Shown: positions 1 through 8,485, numbered from the stretch's first letter. The stretch: 64,000 nt of DNA from Novosphingobium sp. SG919 (GCF_012932495.1 NZ_JABCNG010000002.1:496001-560000); one strand, 5' to 3'. Notes: generated by a model not told the origin, from the letters alone. Program-made: numbers and translations.

Positions 1-12
1 TCCGTGTGAAAG

Positions 13-1434
13 TCAGGCAAACAGGCGCTCGGGGGTTTCGAGCAGGTCTTTGAGTGTGGCGAGGAACGCCGCGCCCGCTGCGCCGTCGATGGCGCGGTGA
101 TCTACCGAGAGCGTGAGCGCCAGCCGCGTTTCAAAGCCAACGCCGCCGCCGGGCAATTCGCAAGGGGTGCGCGCCGCCGCGCCCACCGCCAGAATCGCGG
201 CCTGGGGTGGATTGATGATCGCGGCAAATTCCTCCACCCCGAACATGCCGAGGTTGGAGATGGAAAACGTGCCGCCATCCATGTCCTCGAACGCCAGCTT
301 GCCGGCCTGCGCCTTGTCGATCAATGCGCGGGTGGCCGTGGCGATGGCGGCGATGGGCTGGCGATCGGCCTGGCGCACGATCGGCGTGACCAGGCCCTTG
401 GGGCTCGCGACGGCGATGGCGATATCGGCATGGGCAAAGCGGTGCACGCTTTCACCGTGCACCTGCACGTTGACATCGGGATGCTGCGCCAGGGCCAGCG
501 CGGTGGCGCGCACCAGATAGTCGTTGATCGTGGCCTTGCTGCCAAGAACGAGATTGGCTGTCTTGCGCAGGGCCAGCAGTTCATCCAGCCGCGCGCTGGA
601 GCGCAGGTAGAAGTGGGGAATCTGCTGCTTGGCTTGCGTCAGGCGCTGGGCCACCACCTTGCGCACACGATCGAACGGCGCCACCACTGGCGGATTGGGC
701 ACCAGGGCAAAGGGCGCGGGCGCAGCGGGCGCCGGGATCAGGGCGAGGACATCGGCCTTGGCAATGCGGCCGCGCGGGCCAGAGCCTTTTACGCCCACAA
801 GACTGATGCCGTGCTGGGCGGCCAGCCGCCGGGCGAGGGGGGAGGCGAAGACCTTGGCGTCTTCCTCCACCACGGCGAGCGTGCCGTGCAGCGCGGGGAT
901 GGCCGGCGCACGCAATGCCTGCTGCACGTCCTGCAAGGTGATGCGCCCATCGCGGCCCGGTCCGGTGATCGGCTCGATGTCGAGCCCGGTTGCCTCGGCC
1001 AGCTTGCGCGCTTCCGGGCTGATGGCGCGGTTGGTGAGCAAGGGCTTGGTGACCGGGGGCTGGGGCGCCGGAGCTTGCGCTGCCGGGGCCGGCGCTGCGG
1101 CAGGCGCGGCGCCACCACGCGCGGCGGCGCTGGCTTCGGCCGGGCGGAAAGCAGCGATGAACGCATCGATCTCGGCCGCGCTCGTGCCCGGTTCGGCCAA
1201 TACGGCGAGCAGCGCGCCAACGGGCTGCGCGTCCCCCCCGGCGGGCACCAGCACGCGGGCCAGCACGCCATCCCATTCGGCTTCGACTTCGTTGGTGATC
1301 TTGGCGGTTTCGATCAGGCACAGAAGCTGGCCACGGGAAAAGGCCGAGCCTTCCTCCAGCTTCCATTCGGCGAGGGTTCCCTCGGTCATCTCGATGCCCC
1401 ACTTGGGCATACAGAAGGGGCGGATGTCAGGCAT
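13..1434 (-). CDS. Dihydrolipoamide acyltransferase (E2) of a 2-oxoacid/acetoin dehydrogenase complex
   Basis: This is the acyltransferase core that moves the acyl group from E1 to CoA through a lipoyl arm. The 473-aa product has an N-terminal lipoyl domain with the lipoylated Lys at about residue 45 (ETAKI), an Ala/Pro linker, then two consecutive E3-binding-type modules at about 138-175 (ISPEARKLAE) and 197-233 (FASPLARRLAA). The C-terminal catalytic domain carries DHRAIDG at about 445-451. A tandem pair of E3-binding modules is unusual for a one-lipoyl E2. I chose the ATG at 1434 because GAGGAGG lies 5 nt upstream; an in-frame start at 1476 has no such support and would overlap the E1beta gene. 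It follows E1beta by 10 nt and is the last gene of the operon inside the window. The substrate (acetoin, pyruvate or a pathway-specific 2-oxoacid) cannot be read from the sequence. Confidence 0.9.
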   Translation of the reverse strand: MPDIRPFCMPKWGIEMTEGTLAEWKLEEGSAFSRGQLLCLIETAKITNEVEAEWDGVLARVLVPAGGDAQPVGALLAVLAEPGTSAAEIDAFIAAFRPAEASAAARGGAAPAAAPAPAAQAPAPQPPVTKPLLTNRAISPEARKLAEATGLDIEPITGPGRDGRITLQDVQQALRAPAIPALHGTLAVVEEDAKVFASPLARRLAAQHGISLVGVKGSGPRGRIAKADVLALIPAPAAPAPFALVPNPPVVAPFDRVRKVVAQRLTQAKQQIPHFYLRSSARLDELLALRKTANLVLGSKATINDYLVRATALALAQHPDVNVQVHGESVHRFAHADIAIAVASPKGLVTPIVRQADRQPIAAIATATRALIDKAQAGKLAFEDMDGGTFSISNLGMFGVEEFAAIINPPQAAILAVGAAARTPCELPGGGVGFETRLALTLSVDHRAIDGAAGAAFLATLKDLLETPERLFA

Positions 1435-1444
1435 GCGGCCCTCC

Positions 1445-2458
1445 TCAGCGCCAGGCCAGAACGCGGCGCACGGCATCCTCGATCTTGTCGATCGAGGGCA
1501 AGTACGCGCTCTCCAGCTCGCGCGCGAACGGGATGGGGGTGTGCGGCGGGGTAACCTGCAGCGGCGGCGCCTTGAGGCTGGAAAACGCCTTTTCCGCCAC
1601 CAGCGCGCGCAAGTCTGCGGCCAGGCCGCAGCGCGGCGGCGCTTCGTCCACCACGATCAGGCGGCCGGTCACTTCCACGCTGTCGAGAATGGCTTCCTCG
1701 TCCAGCGGGCTGGTGGTGCGCAAGTCGATCACGTCGCAGCCGATGCCCTCGGCAGCCAGGCGGTCGGCCGCCGCCTCGCACATGCCGAGCAGCAGGCCGG
1801 TCGAGACGATCGTCACGTCGCCACCCGCGCGGGTGAGGCGCGCGTGGCCGAACGGGATCATGAAGTCCGGGTCGTCGGGCACTTCGCCGCTGGTCGCGTA
1901 AAGCGCCTTGTGCTCCAGGAAGATCACCGGATCATCGTCGCGGATGGCGGTGCGCAGCAGGCCTTTCACATCGGCCGGGGTGGCTGGCATCACCACTTTG
2001 AGGCCGGGCATGCCGGTCAGGATCTGGTGGACCGACTGGCTGTGCTGGGCCGCGGCGTTGAAGCCCGCGCCATAGGCCATGCGGATCACCGCCGGGCAGC
2101 GCGTCTTGCCGCCGAACATATAGCGGAACTTGGCAATCTGGTTCCACAGCTGGTCGAGGCACACGCCGATGAAGTCGGCAAACATCAGTTCGGCCACCGG
2201 CCGCTTGCCCGATAGTGCCAGGCCCGCCGCCGCGCCGATGATCGCGCTTTCCGAAATCGGCGTGTCGATCACGCGGGTGGGGCCAAACCGGTCATAAAGG
2301 CCGGTAGAGGTTGACCAGATCCCGCCGATCGCTTCGGGTCCACCGGCCGTCCCCATGCCGCCCACCACGTCTTCGCCCAGCACCACCACATCGGGGTCGC
2401 GCGCCATTTCCTCCATAATGGTGGAAAGCACGGCATCGCGGTACATCATCTTGGTCAT
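1445..2458 (-). CDS. 2-oxoacid/acetoin dehydrogenase E1 component, beta subunit
   Basis: This is the beta subunit of the thiamine-diphosphate-dependent E1 decarboxylase, which forms an alpha2beta2 heterotetramer with the product of the gene 18 nt upstream. At 337 aa it has the normal length for PdhB/AcoB-type subunits. The N-terminus (about 1-25) carries the typical DAVLSTIMEEMARDP and VVVLGEDV segments. The C-terminal transketolase domain contains DVIDLRTTSPLDEEAIL and a VVDEAPP stretch. It sits between E1alpha and E2 with short spacers, so the three are almost certainly co-transcribed and co-assembled. An E3 gene is not visible and may lie past the left edge or elsewhere. Confidence 0.93.
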   Translation of the reverse strand: MTKMMYRDAVLSTIMEEMARDPDVVVLGEDVVGGMGTAGGPEAIGGIWSTSTGLYDRFGPTRVIDTPISESAIIGAAAGLALSGKRPVAELMFADFIGVCLDQLWNQIAKFRYMFGGKTRCPAVIRMAYGAGFNAAAQHSQSVHQILTGMPGLKVVMPATPADVKGLLRTAIRDDDPVIFLEHKALYATSGEVPDDPDFMIPFGHARLTRAGGDVTIVSTGLLLGMCEAAADRLAAEGIGCDVIDLRTTSPLDEEAILDSVEVTGRLIVVDEAPPRCGLAADLRALVAEKAFSSLKAPPLQVTPPHTPIPFARELESAYLPSIDKIEDAVRRVLAWR

Positions 2459-2476
2459 CGTATCCGCTCCCCGCGA

Positions 2477-3460
2477 TCAATAGCTGATGTAGACGTCGGC
2501 CAGCACGTCTTCGGCCGTGGGGCGCGCGGCGGCGCGCGCGGCGGCCACCGCTGCCTCGATCGCGTCCAGCACCTCGGTGTCGAGCGTGTCGATCTCGGCA
2601 TGGTCAAGCAGGCCTGCTGCCGTAACCGCCGCGCGAAACCGCTTGAGGCAATCGCGCTCGGCGCGGATGCGATCGAGTTCGCCCGGCCCGCGATAGCGCT
2701 GCGGATCGCCTTCGAAATGGCCGAAGAAGCGCTCGGTATCGAATTCCACCGCCACCGGCCCGCCGCCGGCGCGCACGTGGGCCAGTACCTCGCGCATGGT
2801 GTCGTGCACGGCAAAGAAATCGGTGCCGTCGGCACGCCAGGCTTTCATGCCAAAGGCTTGCGCCCGGCTGGCGATGTCCTGCGCCGTGCCCACGGCATAG
2901 GAAAAGCCGGTGTGTTCGGAATAGTGGTTGTTCTCGAACACGAAGATGCATGGCGCCTGGGTCACGACGGCGAGGTTCATCGCCTCGAACGTGGTGCCCT
3001 GGTTGCAGGCGCCATCGCCGGAAAAGGCGATGGCCACGTTGAGGCCATCGGGGCCGGGGCCATCGGCGCGGCTGGCCAGCGCCGCGCCCACCGCGATGGG
3101 CGCGCCGGCGCCGACGATGCCATTGGCGCCCAGCATGCCCTTGTCGGCGTCGGCAATGTGCATCGAGCCGCCCTTGCCCTTGCATAGGCCCTCGCGGCTC
3201 CCCCAGATTTCCTTCATCATTCCTTCCACGTCGCAGCCCTTGGCCAGGCAATGGCCATGGCCACGGTGGGTGGAAACGATGCGATCCTGCGTGCCCAGAT
3301 GCGCGCAGACGCCCACCGCCACGGCTTCCTGCCCGCAATAGAGGTGGGTGAAGCCGGCGATCTCGCCGGTCTGGATTTCCACGTGCAGCCTTTCCTCGAA
3401 CTCGCGGATGGTCTTCATCGCGCGATAGGCGTTCAGCAGGGCTTCCCGGCTCAGTTGCAT
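2477..3460 (-). CDS. 2-oxoacid/acetoin dehydrogenase E1 component, alpha subunit
   Basis: This is the ThDP-binding alpha subunit of E1, 327 aa, of AcoA/PdhA type. The ThDP motif is visible as GDG at about 148-150, with the closing NN at about 177-178. The substrate-channel segment THRGHGH is at about 64-70, and GSMHIAD at about 98-104 is typical of the family. The open frame extends to 3859, but the extra 133 residues are the antisense shadow of the neighbouring acyl-CoA dehydrogenase. The ATG at 3460 begins the conserved protein (MQLSREALLNAYRAM). The gene lies 38 nt downstream of that dehydrogenase, which ties the 2-oxoacid dehydrogenase to the acyl-CoA pathway encoded upstream. Confidence 0.93.
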   Translation of the reverse strand: MQLSREALLNAYRAMKTIREFEERLHVEIQTGEIAGFTHLYCGQEAVAVGVCAHLGTQDRIVSTHRGHGHCLAKGCDVEGMMKEIWGSREGLCKGKGGSMHIADADKGMLGANGIVGAGAPIAVGAALASRADGPGPDGLNVAIAFSGDGACNQGTTFEAMNLAVVTQAPCIFVFENNHYSEHTGFSYAVGTAQDIASRAQAFGMKAWRADGTDFFAVHDTMREVLAHVRAGGGPVAVEFDTERFFGHFEGDPQRYRGPGELDRIRAERDCLKRFRAAVTAAGLLDHAEIDTLDTEVLDAIEAAVAAARAAARPTAEDVLADVYISY

Positions 3461-3498
3461 TCCCGACTCCCGACGGTTCTGTTTTGCCTGTTCATGGC

Positions 3499-4719
3499 TT
3501 AAAGATGCAGCACGGTCTTGGCGATGATCCCGGCCTGCACCTCGTTGGTGCCGCCAAAGATCGTCCAGGCACGACTGTTGAGATAGCGCGCGGCAGCGAC
3601 CTGGCTTTGCCCGCCATGCACCGGCACAGGGGCGCCGGGCCCATAGAGCGGGCGCTGGCGTTCCAGTTCCAGCCCGGCCAGGCCGAGCAAGTCCATCGCC
3701 AAGAGGTCGATATCCTGCCGCAGGTTCGAGGCCAGCAGCTTGACCAGCGAGGTTTGCGGCCCCGGCTTTTGCCCATGGGCGATTTCCGAAAGGATCTTCA
3801 GCTCGATCATTTCGAGCGATTCCACCCCCAGGCGGATGCGCGCCACGCGCCGGCGCCATTCGGCGTTGCCGGCCATCGTGCCGCCGTGGCCATCGCTCTG
3901 GCTGACAGCGTCGGCCTCGATCCGGCGCAAGTCATAGGCCAGCTTGGGCGCGTGGCACGAACCGCCGCGTTCGTTTTCCAGCAGGAACTTGGCCAGTTTC
4001 CAGCCATCGCCCTCGGCCCCCACGCGGTCGCTCACCGGCACTTCCACGTCTTCCAGGAACACTTGGTTGACTTCGTGATCGCCCGCCAGCGTCAGGATCG
4101 GGCGCACCGAGATGCCCGGCTGGTTCATGTCGATGAGCAGGAACGAAATGCCCGCGTTCTTGTGCGCGCTGGCATCGGTGCGCGCCAGGCAGAACATGCG
4201 GTTGGCCCAATGGGCATGGGTGGTCCAGATCTTCGATCCGTTGACGACATAGCGCTCGCCGCGTTCGTCGCTGACCCGCACGGCGCGGCATTGCAGGCTG
4301 GCCAGGTCCGATCCGCTCGCCGGCTCGGAAAAGCCCTGGCACCAGTAATCCTCGCCCGAGAGGATGCGCGGCAGATAATGCGCCTTCTGTTCGGGCGTGC
4401 CAAACGTGTAGATCACCGGGGCCACGAGCTTGAGGCCCAGCACCGTCAGGTTGGGCGCGCCGGCTTCGGCGCATTCCTTTTCGAAGATGTAGCGCTGCAC
4501 CGGGCTCCACCCCGTGCCGCCGTATTCCTTGGGCCATTGATAGGCGAGCCAGCCCTGCTTGTGCAGCACGGCGTTCCACGCCTGGCCGATGTCGGGCTCC
4601 ACGAACACCGATGGCGTGGCGGCGGCGCCATCGCGGATCTGCGCTGTCAGGTTTTCGGCCAGGAACGCGCGCACTTCGTCGCGGAACGCCAGGTCTTGGG
4701 GAGAGAGATCAAGGTCCAT
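3499..4719 (-). CDS. Acyl-CoA dehydrogenase
   Basis: This FAD-dependent acyl-CoA dehydrogenase introduces a 2,3-double bond into an acyl-CoA thioester in the cytoplasm. The 406-aa protein has the FAD/substrate motif GFSEPASGSD at about 129-138 and the C-terminal FGGTNEVQAGIIAK segment. It most resembles the FadE29-like class that often works as half of a heteromeric dehydrogenase. A second, shorter dehydrogenase without the SEP.SGSD motif is encoded divergently at 7346-8485, so an alpha/beta pair is plausible. The start ATG at 4719 follows the thiolase stop by only 5 nt, indicating translational coupling. Confidence 0.9.
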   Translation of the reverse strand: MDLDLSPQDLAFRDEVRAFLAENLTAQIRDGAAATPSVFVEPDIGQAWNAVLHKQGWLAYQWPKEYGGTGWSPVQRYIFEKECAEAGAPNLTVLGLKLVAPVIYTFGTPEQKAHYLPRILSGEDYWCQGFSEPASGSDLASLQCRAVRVSDERGERYVVNGSKIWTTHAHWANRMFCLARTDASAHKNAGISFLLIDMNQPGISVRPILTLAGDHEVNQVFLEDVEVPVSDRVGAEGDGWKLAKFLLENERGGSCHAPKLAYDLRRIEADAVSQSDGHGGTMAGNAEWRRRVARIRLGVESLEMIELKILSEIAHGQKPGPQTSLVKLLASNLRQDIDLLAMDLLGLAGLELERQRPLYGPGAPVPVHGGQSQVAAARYLNSRAWTIFGGTNEVQAGIIAKTVLHL

Positions 4720-4724
4720 CGGGG

Positions 4725-5876
4725 CTATTTCTGAAGAATGGTGACGGCAGAGACGCCGGGGGCGCCATAGACATGGCTGTAGGCCGTGCGTGGGCTGCCC
4801 GGCACTTGCCGCCCACCGCCCGCGCCACGCAATTGCACAACGTTTTCATAAACCTGGCGCAGGCCAGAAGCGCCGATCGGCTCCCCGCAGGCAAGGCATC
4901 CGCCATCGGTGTTGACCGGCAGGGTGCCATCGATGCGCGTCCGTCCTTGCGCCAGCCATTCCTCCTGCGCGCCATCGGGGCAAAAGCCGTTCTCGGCCAT
5001 GTGCATGATCTCTGCCCCCGCTTCGGTGTCCTGCAACTGCGCCACGGCGATCTCGGCGGGGCCGATGCCCGCCGCCTCGAACGCAGCAGCCGATGCCAGG
5101 CGCGTGGCCGTTGCGGTGCCGCCGCCGATATCGATGCTGGGGGCGAAGACTTCGAAACTGCCGGGCGGGCGGGTGCGCATGGTGGCCGCGGCCAGGCGGA
5201 TGGGTGCGGCGCCCAATTGGCGTGCCTTGCGCTCGCTCGCCAGCACTAGCGCCACGGCGCCTTCGCCCGGCGAGCAGAACATGAACTTGGTGAAGGGATC
5301 GGACACCATCGGCGCATCGAGAATTGTGTCGAGCGCCACCGGCTCCCGCCGCCAGGCGTGGGGCGCATGGGCGCCGTTGGCAAAGGCCTTTTCCGCCACC
5401 AGGCCGAGCGTGCGGCGCGAAATGCCGTGCAGGTGCATGTAGCGCATGATCTTGGCGGCAAAGAACTGCGTGGTGACCATGTAGCCGGCTTCGCCATACC
5501 ATTCGGGCAGGTTGTATTCCGCCGGCAGGGCATTGAACGCGCCGCGCGGATGCTTGTCGAAGCCGAGCGCAAGGCCCAGCTCGAACTCGCCCGAACGGAT
5601 CGCCATCTGCGCCGAAAACAGCGCCGAGCCGCCGGTGGCACAGCCGTTGCGCACATTGATGAACTGCACGCCGGTCAGCCCCAGGTGCGAGACCATGGAG
5701 TCGGGATTGCCGGCCGCATCCGATCCGCCATAGGCAAACTGGATATCGCGCCACTCTACCCCGGCATCGGCCAACGCCGCGCGCACGGCGAGCACGCCCT
5801 GTTCGAGGCCGGATCGCCCTTCGGTGCGGCCAAACGGATGGATCCCGATCCCCACGATCTCGACGGCCGCGCTCAT
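4725..5876 (-). CDS. Ltp-type thiolase-like protein (possible retro-aldolase)
   Basis: This 383-aa thiolase-fold protein of the lipid-transfer/SCP-x-like class has the nucleophile-type Cys at about residue 79 (NGCATGG). In place of the usual thiolase GHP motif it has CGEPIGASGLRQ, that is Glu where true thiolases have the catalytic His. The same change is seen in Ltp-type enzymes that work with a DUF35 partner to split a tertiary beta-hydroxyacyl-CoA by retro-aldol cleavage. The start at 5876 overlaps the DUF35 stop (ATGA), matching the pairing expected for such complexes. A frame starting at 5912 adds 12 poorly supported residues inside the DUF35 gene. Thiolytic activity is unlikely; the aldolase role is inferred from the motif and neighbours. 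Confidence 0.82.
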   Translation of the reverse strand: MSAAVEIVGIGIHPFGRTEGRSGLEQGVLAVRAALADAGVEWRDIQFAYGGSDAAGNPDSMVSHLGLTGVQFINVRNGCATGGSALFSAQMAIRSGEFELGLALGFDKHPRGAFNALPAEYNLPEWYGEAGYMVTTQFFAAKIMRYMHLHGISRRTLGLVAEKAFANGAHAPHAWRREPVALDTILDAPMVSDPFTKFMFCSPGEGAVALVLASERKARQLGAAPIRLAAATMRTRPPGSFEVFAPSIDIGGGTATATRLASAAAFEAAGIGPAEIAVAQLQDTEAGAEIMHMAENGFCPDGAQEEWLAQGRTRIDGTLPVNTDGGCLACGEPIGASGLRQVYENVVQLRGAGGGRQVPGSPRTAYSHVYGAPGVSAVTILQK

Positions 5877-6265
5877 GCCGCTGCCTCCGCCGGGCGGAAC
5901 GCGGGCAGCCACAACGGCGTTGCGGCCTGCGCATCAAGCGCCACGCGGGTCAGCACCAGATCCATGCCGATGCGAATGGCGTCGAACGCCACATCCACCA
6001 GGCGCGCCTGCACGATTACTTCGCCGGGCAGCTCGACATAGCCGAGCGCCCAGGGGGTGAAGTCTTCCGGCCCGGCATAAGGCGGGCTTTTCGGACGAAA
6101 GCGCTGGATGGTGTAAGACCACAGCGTGCCGCACGGCGAAAGCGCGATCGGTTCGAACGCCGGCGCCGCGGGAGCGGGAAACACGATGCGCCCGCTATCC
6201 CGCTCGCGCCCACCCATCAGCCGCAAGGGCGCTTCGGGCATGAACAGGGCGGCGGGCTGGGGCAA
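5873..6265 (-). CDS. DUF35 OB-fold protein, partner of the thiolase-like protein
   Basis: This 130-aa OB-fold protein of the DUF35 family carries the hallmark run (F.PWALGYVELPGEVIVQARL) in its second half. In well-studied relatives an N-terminal rubredoxin-like zinc ribbon with four Cys precedes the OB fold. Here only a single Cys (SPCGTLWSYT) remains, so the zinc site is lost. The protein probably docks on the Ltp-like thiolase encoded by the overlapping downstream gene. The start is a TTG at 6265, chosen because AGGAGAGG lies 6 nt upstream; an ATG 24 nt further in is the alternative. The 192 nt upstream, to the LuxR gene, contain its presumed promoter and no other recognisable gene. Confidence 0.78.
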   Translation of the reverse strand: MPQPAALFMPEAPLRLMGGRERDSGRIVFPAPAAPAFEPIALSPCGTLWSYTIQRFRPKSPPYAGPEDFTPWALGYVELPGEVIVQARLVDVAFDAIRIGMDLVLTRVALDAQAATPLWLPAFRPAEAAA

Positions 6266-6457
6266 AGTTTTCCTCTCCTGACAATGCGGGCGCTGTTGTG
6301 ATTCCGCTTTCCCGATAAAGCCCGCCGGTGCCCCTGCTGGCGACTCTTCAAAACGCTAGGGCCAATCAAAAGGGCAGGGGAAACGGCGCAATTGTGCCGG
6401 GCACGGCGCCACGCCGCGCCGAAACGACGCGCGCTATGCTGCGGAAATGCTGCACGC

Positions 6458-7240
6458 CTACTTGTTGAGCGAAATGTAGCCGAGCTGGGCCGCCTTGAAG
6501 ACGGTCTGGCTGCGGTTGACCGCGTCCAGCTTGATCGAGGCGTTGTGGATGTGGAAGCGCACCGTGGCGCGGCTGCGGCCGATGATCATGCTGATTTCCA
6601 GGTCGGTCTTGCCGATTGCCGCCCAGCGGAGGCACTCCACCTCGCGCTTCGACAGGCGCGAGCCTGGCGGCAAGGCCTGAAGCGAACCCATCGTGTTGAC
6701 ATAGCTGGTGATGAACGTGCGCCCGACCAGGCCGAAGATATCGCCATAGCGGCGGAACAGCGGGCCAAGATCGGTAAGCGACTGGTCCAGCGGATTGAAC
6801 GAGACCGCGCCGATCTGGCCAAAGGGCAGGTGTACCGGCACGACGATTGCCGCGCGGGTCATCGCCCGGGTTTCGAAGTTGGTGAGGTCTATCGCAGCGA
6901 GATAGCGGTTGGGTGCACGGGTGTGGCAGCCCTTCTCGTTCATCCAGAACGGCTCGCTTTCAAAGCGGCAGGCCGTGGTTATCGGCGAATCCAGCGCGAT
7001 GCGTGGGTTCTGCCACCAGGCCTTTTCGTTGGTCCAGCCGAACACGTCGCGCGCCAGCACGCTGCCATCGGCGTCCATCGGCGTGCGCTTGTCGGCAATG
7101 TTGTGCGCGGGCGCGGCTTGCAATCCGCAACTGCGGGCGAGCGCATCGAGCGCTTGCGCCGCGCGGCGGATCTGATCTGGCGCCGTGATACGCACGGCAT
7201 CAACCCATTCCAGGCTTGGGGCATCCATCTCCAGGACCAT
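6458..7240 (-). CDS. LuxR-family transcriptional regulator with autoinducer-binding-type domain (orphan)
   Basis: This 260-aa regulator has an N-terminal ligand domain at about 20-170 and a C-terminal GerE/LuxR helix-turn-helix at about 190-255 (LSKREVECLRWAAIGKTDLE ... ATVRFHIHNASIKL). The ligand domain keeps the Trp-rich stretch and the D.P ... PFW pattern of the acyl-homoserine-lactone family, with DSP where the classical motif is DP. No luxI-type synthase is present in the window. The gene sits between the DUF35-thiolase operon and the divergent acyl-CoA dehydrogenase and probably regulates one or both. The ligand could be a quorum signal or a pathway intermediate. The ATG at 7240 is preceded by only a weak AAGG; ATG 7228 is an alternative. 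Confidence 0.85.
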   Translation of the reverse strand: MVLEMDAPSLEWVDAVRITAPDQIRRAAQALDALARSCGLQAAPAHNIADKRTPMDADGSVLARDVFGWTNEKAWWQNPRIALDSPITTACRFESEPFWMNEKGCHTRAPNRYLAAIDLTNFETRAMTRAAIVVPVHLPFGQIGAVSFNPLDQSLTDLGPLFRRYGDIFGLVGRTFITSYVNTMGSLQALPPGSRLSKREVECLRWAAIGKTDLEISMIIGRSRATVRFHIHNASIKLDAVNRSQTVFKAAQLGYISLNK

Positions 7241-7345
7241 CTCTTTTGCCTTCTTTTGATCGGGCGTTGTGAGCCTTCCTAGCCTTTTTCGCAGCGTGGT
7301 TGGCCTGTCGGTAGTGCTAGATCGCTTGGCGAGGGAGCAAAACCC
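7241..7345. promoter_or_regulatory. Divergent promoter region between luxR-type gene and acyl-CoA dehydrogenase gene
   Basis: This 105-nt spacer must hold the start signals of both divergent genes. A CCTAGCCTTTTT stretch at 7278-7289 resembles CCCTAGCGTTTTG read on the minus strand at 6361-6349, upstream of the DUF35 gene. No convincing -35/-10 pair or lux-box palindrome is visible. GAGGGAG at 7331-7337 is the ribosome-binding site of the dehydrogenase gene. Confidence 0.4.
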
Positions 7346-8485
7346 ATGAATTTCGAGCGCAGCGAAGAAGAAACCATGCTGGCCGACCTGGCCGATCGCT
7401 TTGTGGCCGACCGCTATGATATCGAGCGGCGCTGTGCCTATCAGGCGCATCCGCAGGGTTTTTCCCAGGAAAACTGGGACTTGCTCGCTGAATTCGGGCT
7501 GATGGCGGCGCCGCTGGACGAGCGCGACGGGGGCATGAACCTGGAAGCGGGAGCGATCGTGGCGCTGTTTGGCGCCCTCGGCCGCGGCCTGGTGACCGAG
7601 CCGCTGACCGAAAGCGTGCTCGTGGGCGCACGGCTTTTGCTGGCCGGTGCGGGCGAAGACCTGGCTGCGGCCTGGCGCGAGGGGCTTTCGACCGGCACCC
7701 GTCGCGTGGCGCTGGCCCACGCCGAGCCATCGAGTCGCGGCAATGCAGCATGGGTGGAAACGCGCAGCGAAGCCGGGCCGGGAACCGTGCGCCTTTCCGG
7801 TATCAAGCATTGCGTGCCAGCGGGCGTGGGCGCCGACGCCTTTGTCGTCAGCGCACGAACTGCCACAAGCGGCGGCAGCGATGGCGTGGGTTTTTACCTG
7901 GTACCCGCCGATGTCCCCGGCCTGACGCTCACGCCGTGGCGGATGATCGATGGCAGCGTGGCCGCGCATCTTGCGCTTGATGGCGTCACCGTCCCCGCCG
8001 ATCACGCGCTCAGTGGCGGGCTTGCCCTGCTCGACCAGGTCATGCCGCTGGCTGATCTGGCCCGCGCCGCAGAGGCGGTGGGCGTCATGCAGCGCATTTT
8101 TGACGAGACGCTGGAATATCTGCGCACGCGCAGCCAGTTCAACACGCCCCTGGGCCGTTTCCAGGCGATCCAGCATCGCATGGTGGCGCACTATTGCGCG
8201 CTGGAACAATCCAAGGCTTTGCTCAACCTGGCCCTGGTGGGAAGCGGCGATGGCGGTGACCCAGCGTCGCACGCGCACGATTTTGCCCATGCCGTGGCCG
8301 GGGCTCGCGCTTTCATCAGCGAAGTCTCGCTGGCGCTGGGCCACGACATGATCCAGTTCCACGGCGGCATGGGCGTGACCGATGAACTGGCGATCGGCCA
8401 TGGCCACAAGCGCCTGGTGCTGCTGTCGCGCTGGCCCGAAGAACCGCTGGCCAAGCTCGATCGTTATGCAGGCCTGGCGGCCTGA
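7346..8485 (+). CDS. Acyl-CoA dehydrogenase, second (partner-type) subunit
   Basis: This 379-aa acyl-CoA dehydrogenase family protein has a C-terminal half with the typical TRSQFNTPLGRFQAIQHRM segment at about 258-276 and a QFHGGMGVTDE stretch near the end. The N-terminal half lacks the usual SEP.AGSD FAD-binding motif; its place is taken by AHAEPSSRGN. Such divergent proteins commonly act as one half of a heteromeric dehydrogenase, and the obvious partner is the 406-aa enzyme encoded at 3499-4719. GAGGGAG lies 8 nt before the ATG. It is transcribed away from the LuxR gene. Its substrate is unknown; a branched or ring-attached acyl-CoA would fit the Ltp/DUF35 context. Confidence 0.85.
   Translation: MNFERSEEETMLADLADRFVADRYDIERRCAYQAHPQGFSQENWDLLAEFGLMAAPLDERDGGMNLEAGAIVALFGALGRGLVTEPLTESVLVGARLLLAGAGEDLAAAWREGLSTGTRRVALAHAEPSSRGNAAWVETRSEAGPGTVRLSGIKHCVPAGVGADAFVVSARTATSGGSDGVGFYLVPADVPGLTLTPWRMIDGSVAAHLALDGVTVPADHALSGGLALLDQVMPLADLARAAEAVGVMQRIFDETLEYLRTRSQFNTPLGRFQAIQHRMVAHYCALEQSKALLNLALVGSGDGGDPASHAHDFAHAVAGARAFISEVSLALGHDMIQFHGGMGVTDELAIGHGHKRLVLLSRWPEEPLAKLDRYAGLAA

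Noticed and set aside
6317-6414. CCCCTGC/GCAGGGG inverted repeat upstream of the DUF35 gene as an operator
   Set aside because: The arms are about 40 nt apart and GC-rich; this is easily explained by chance in such DNA.
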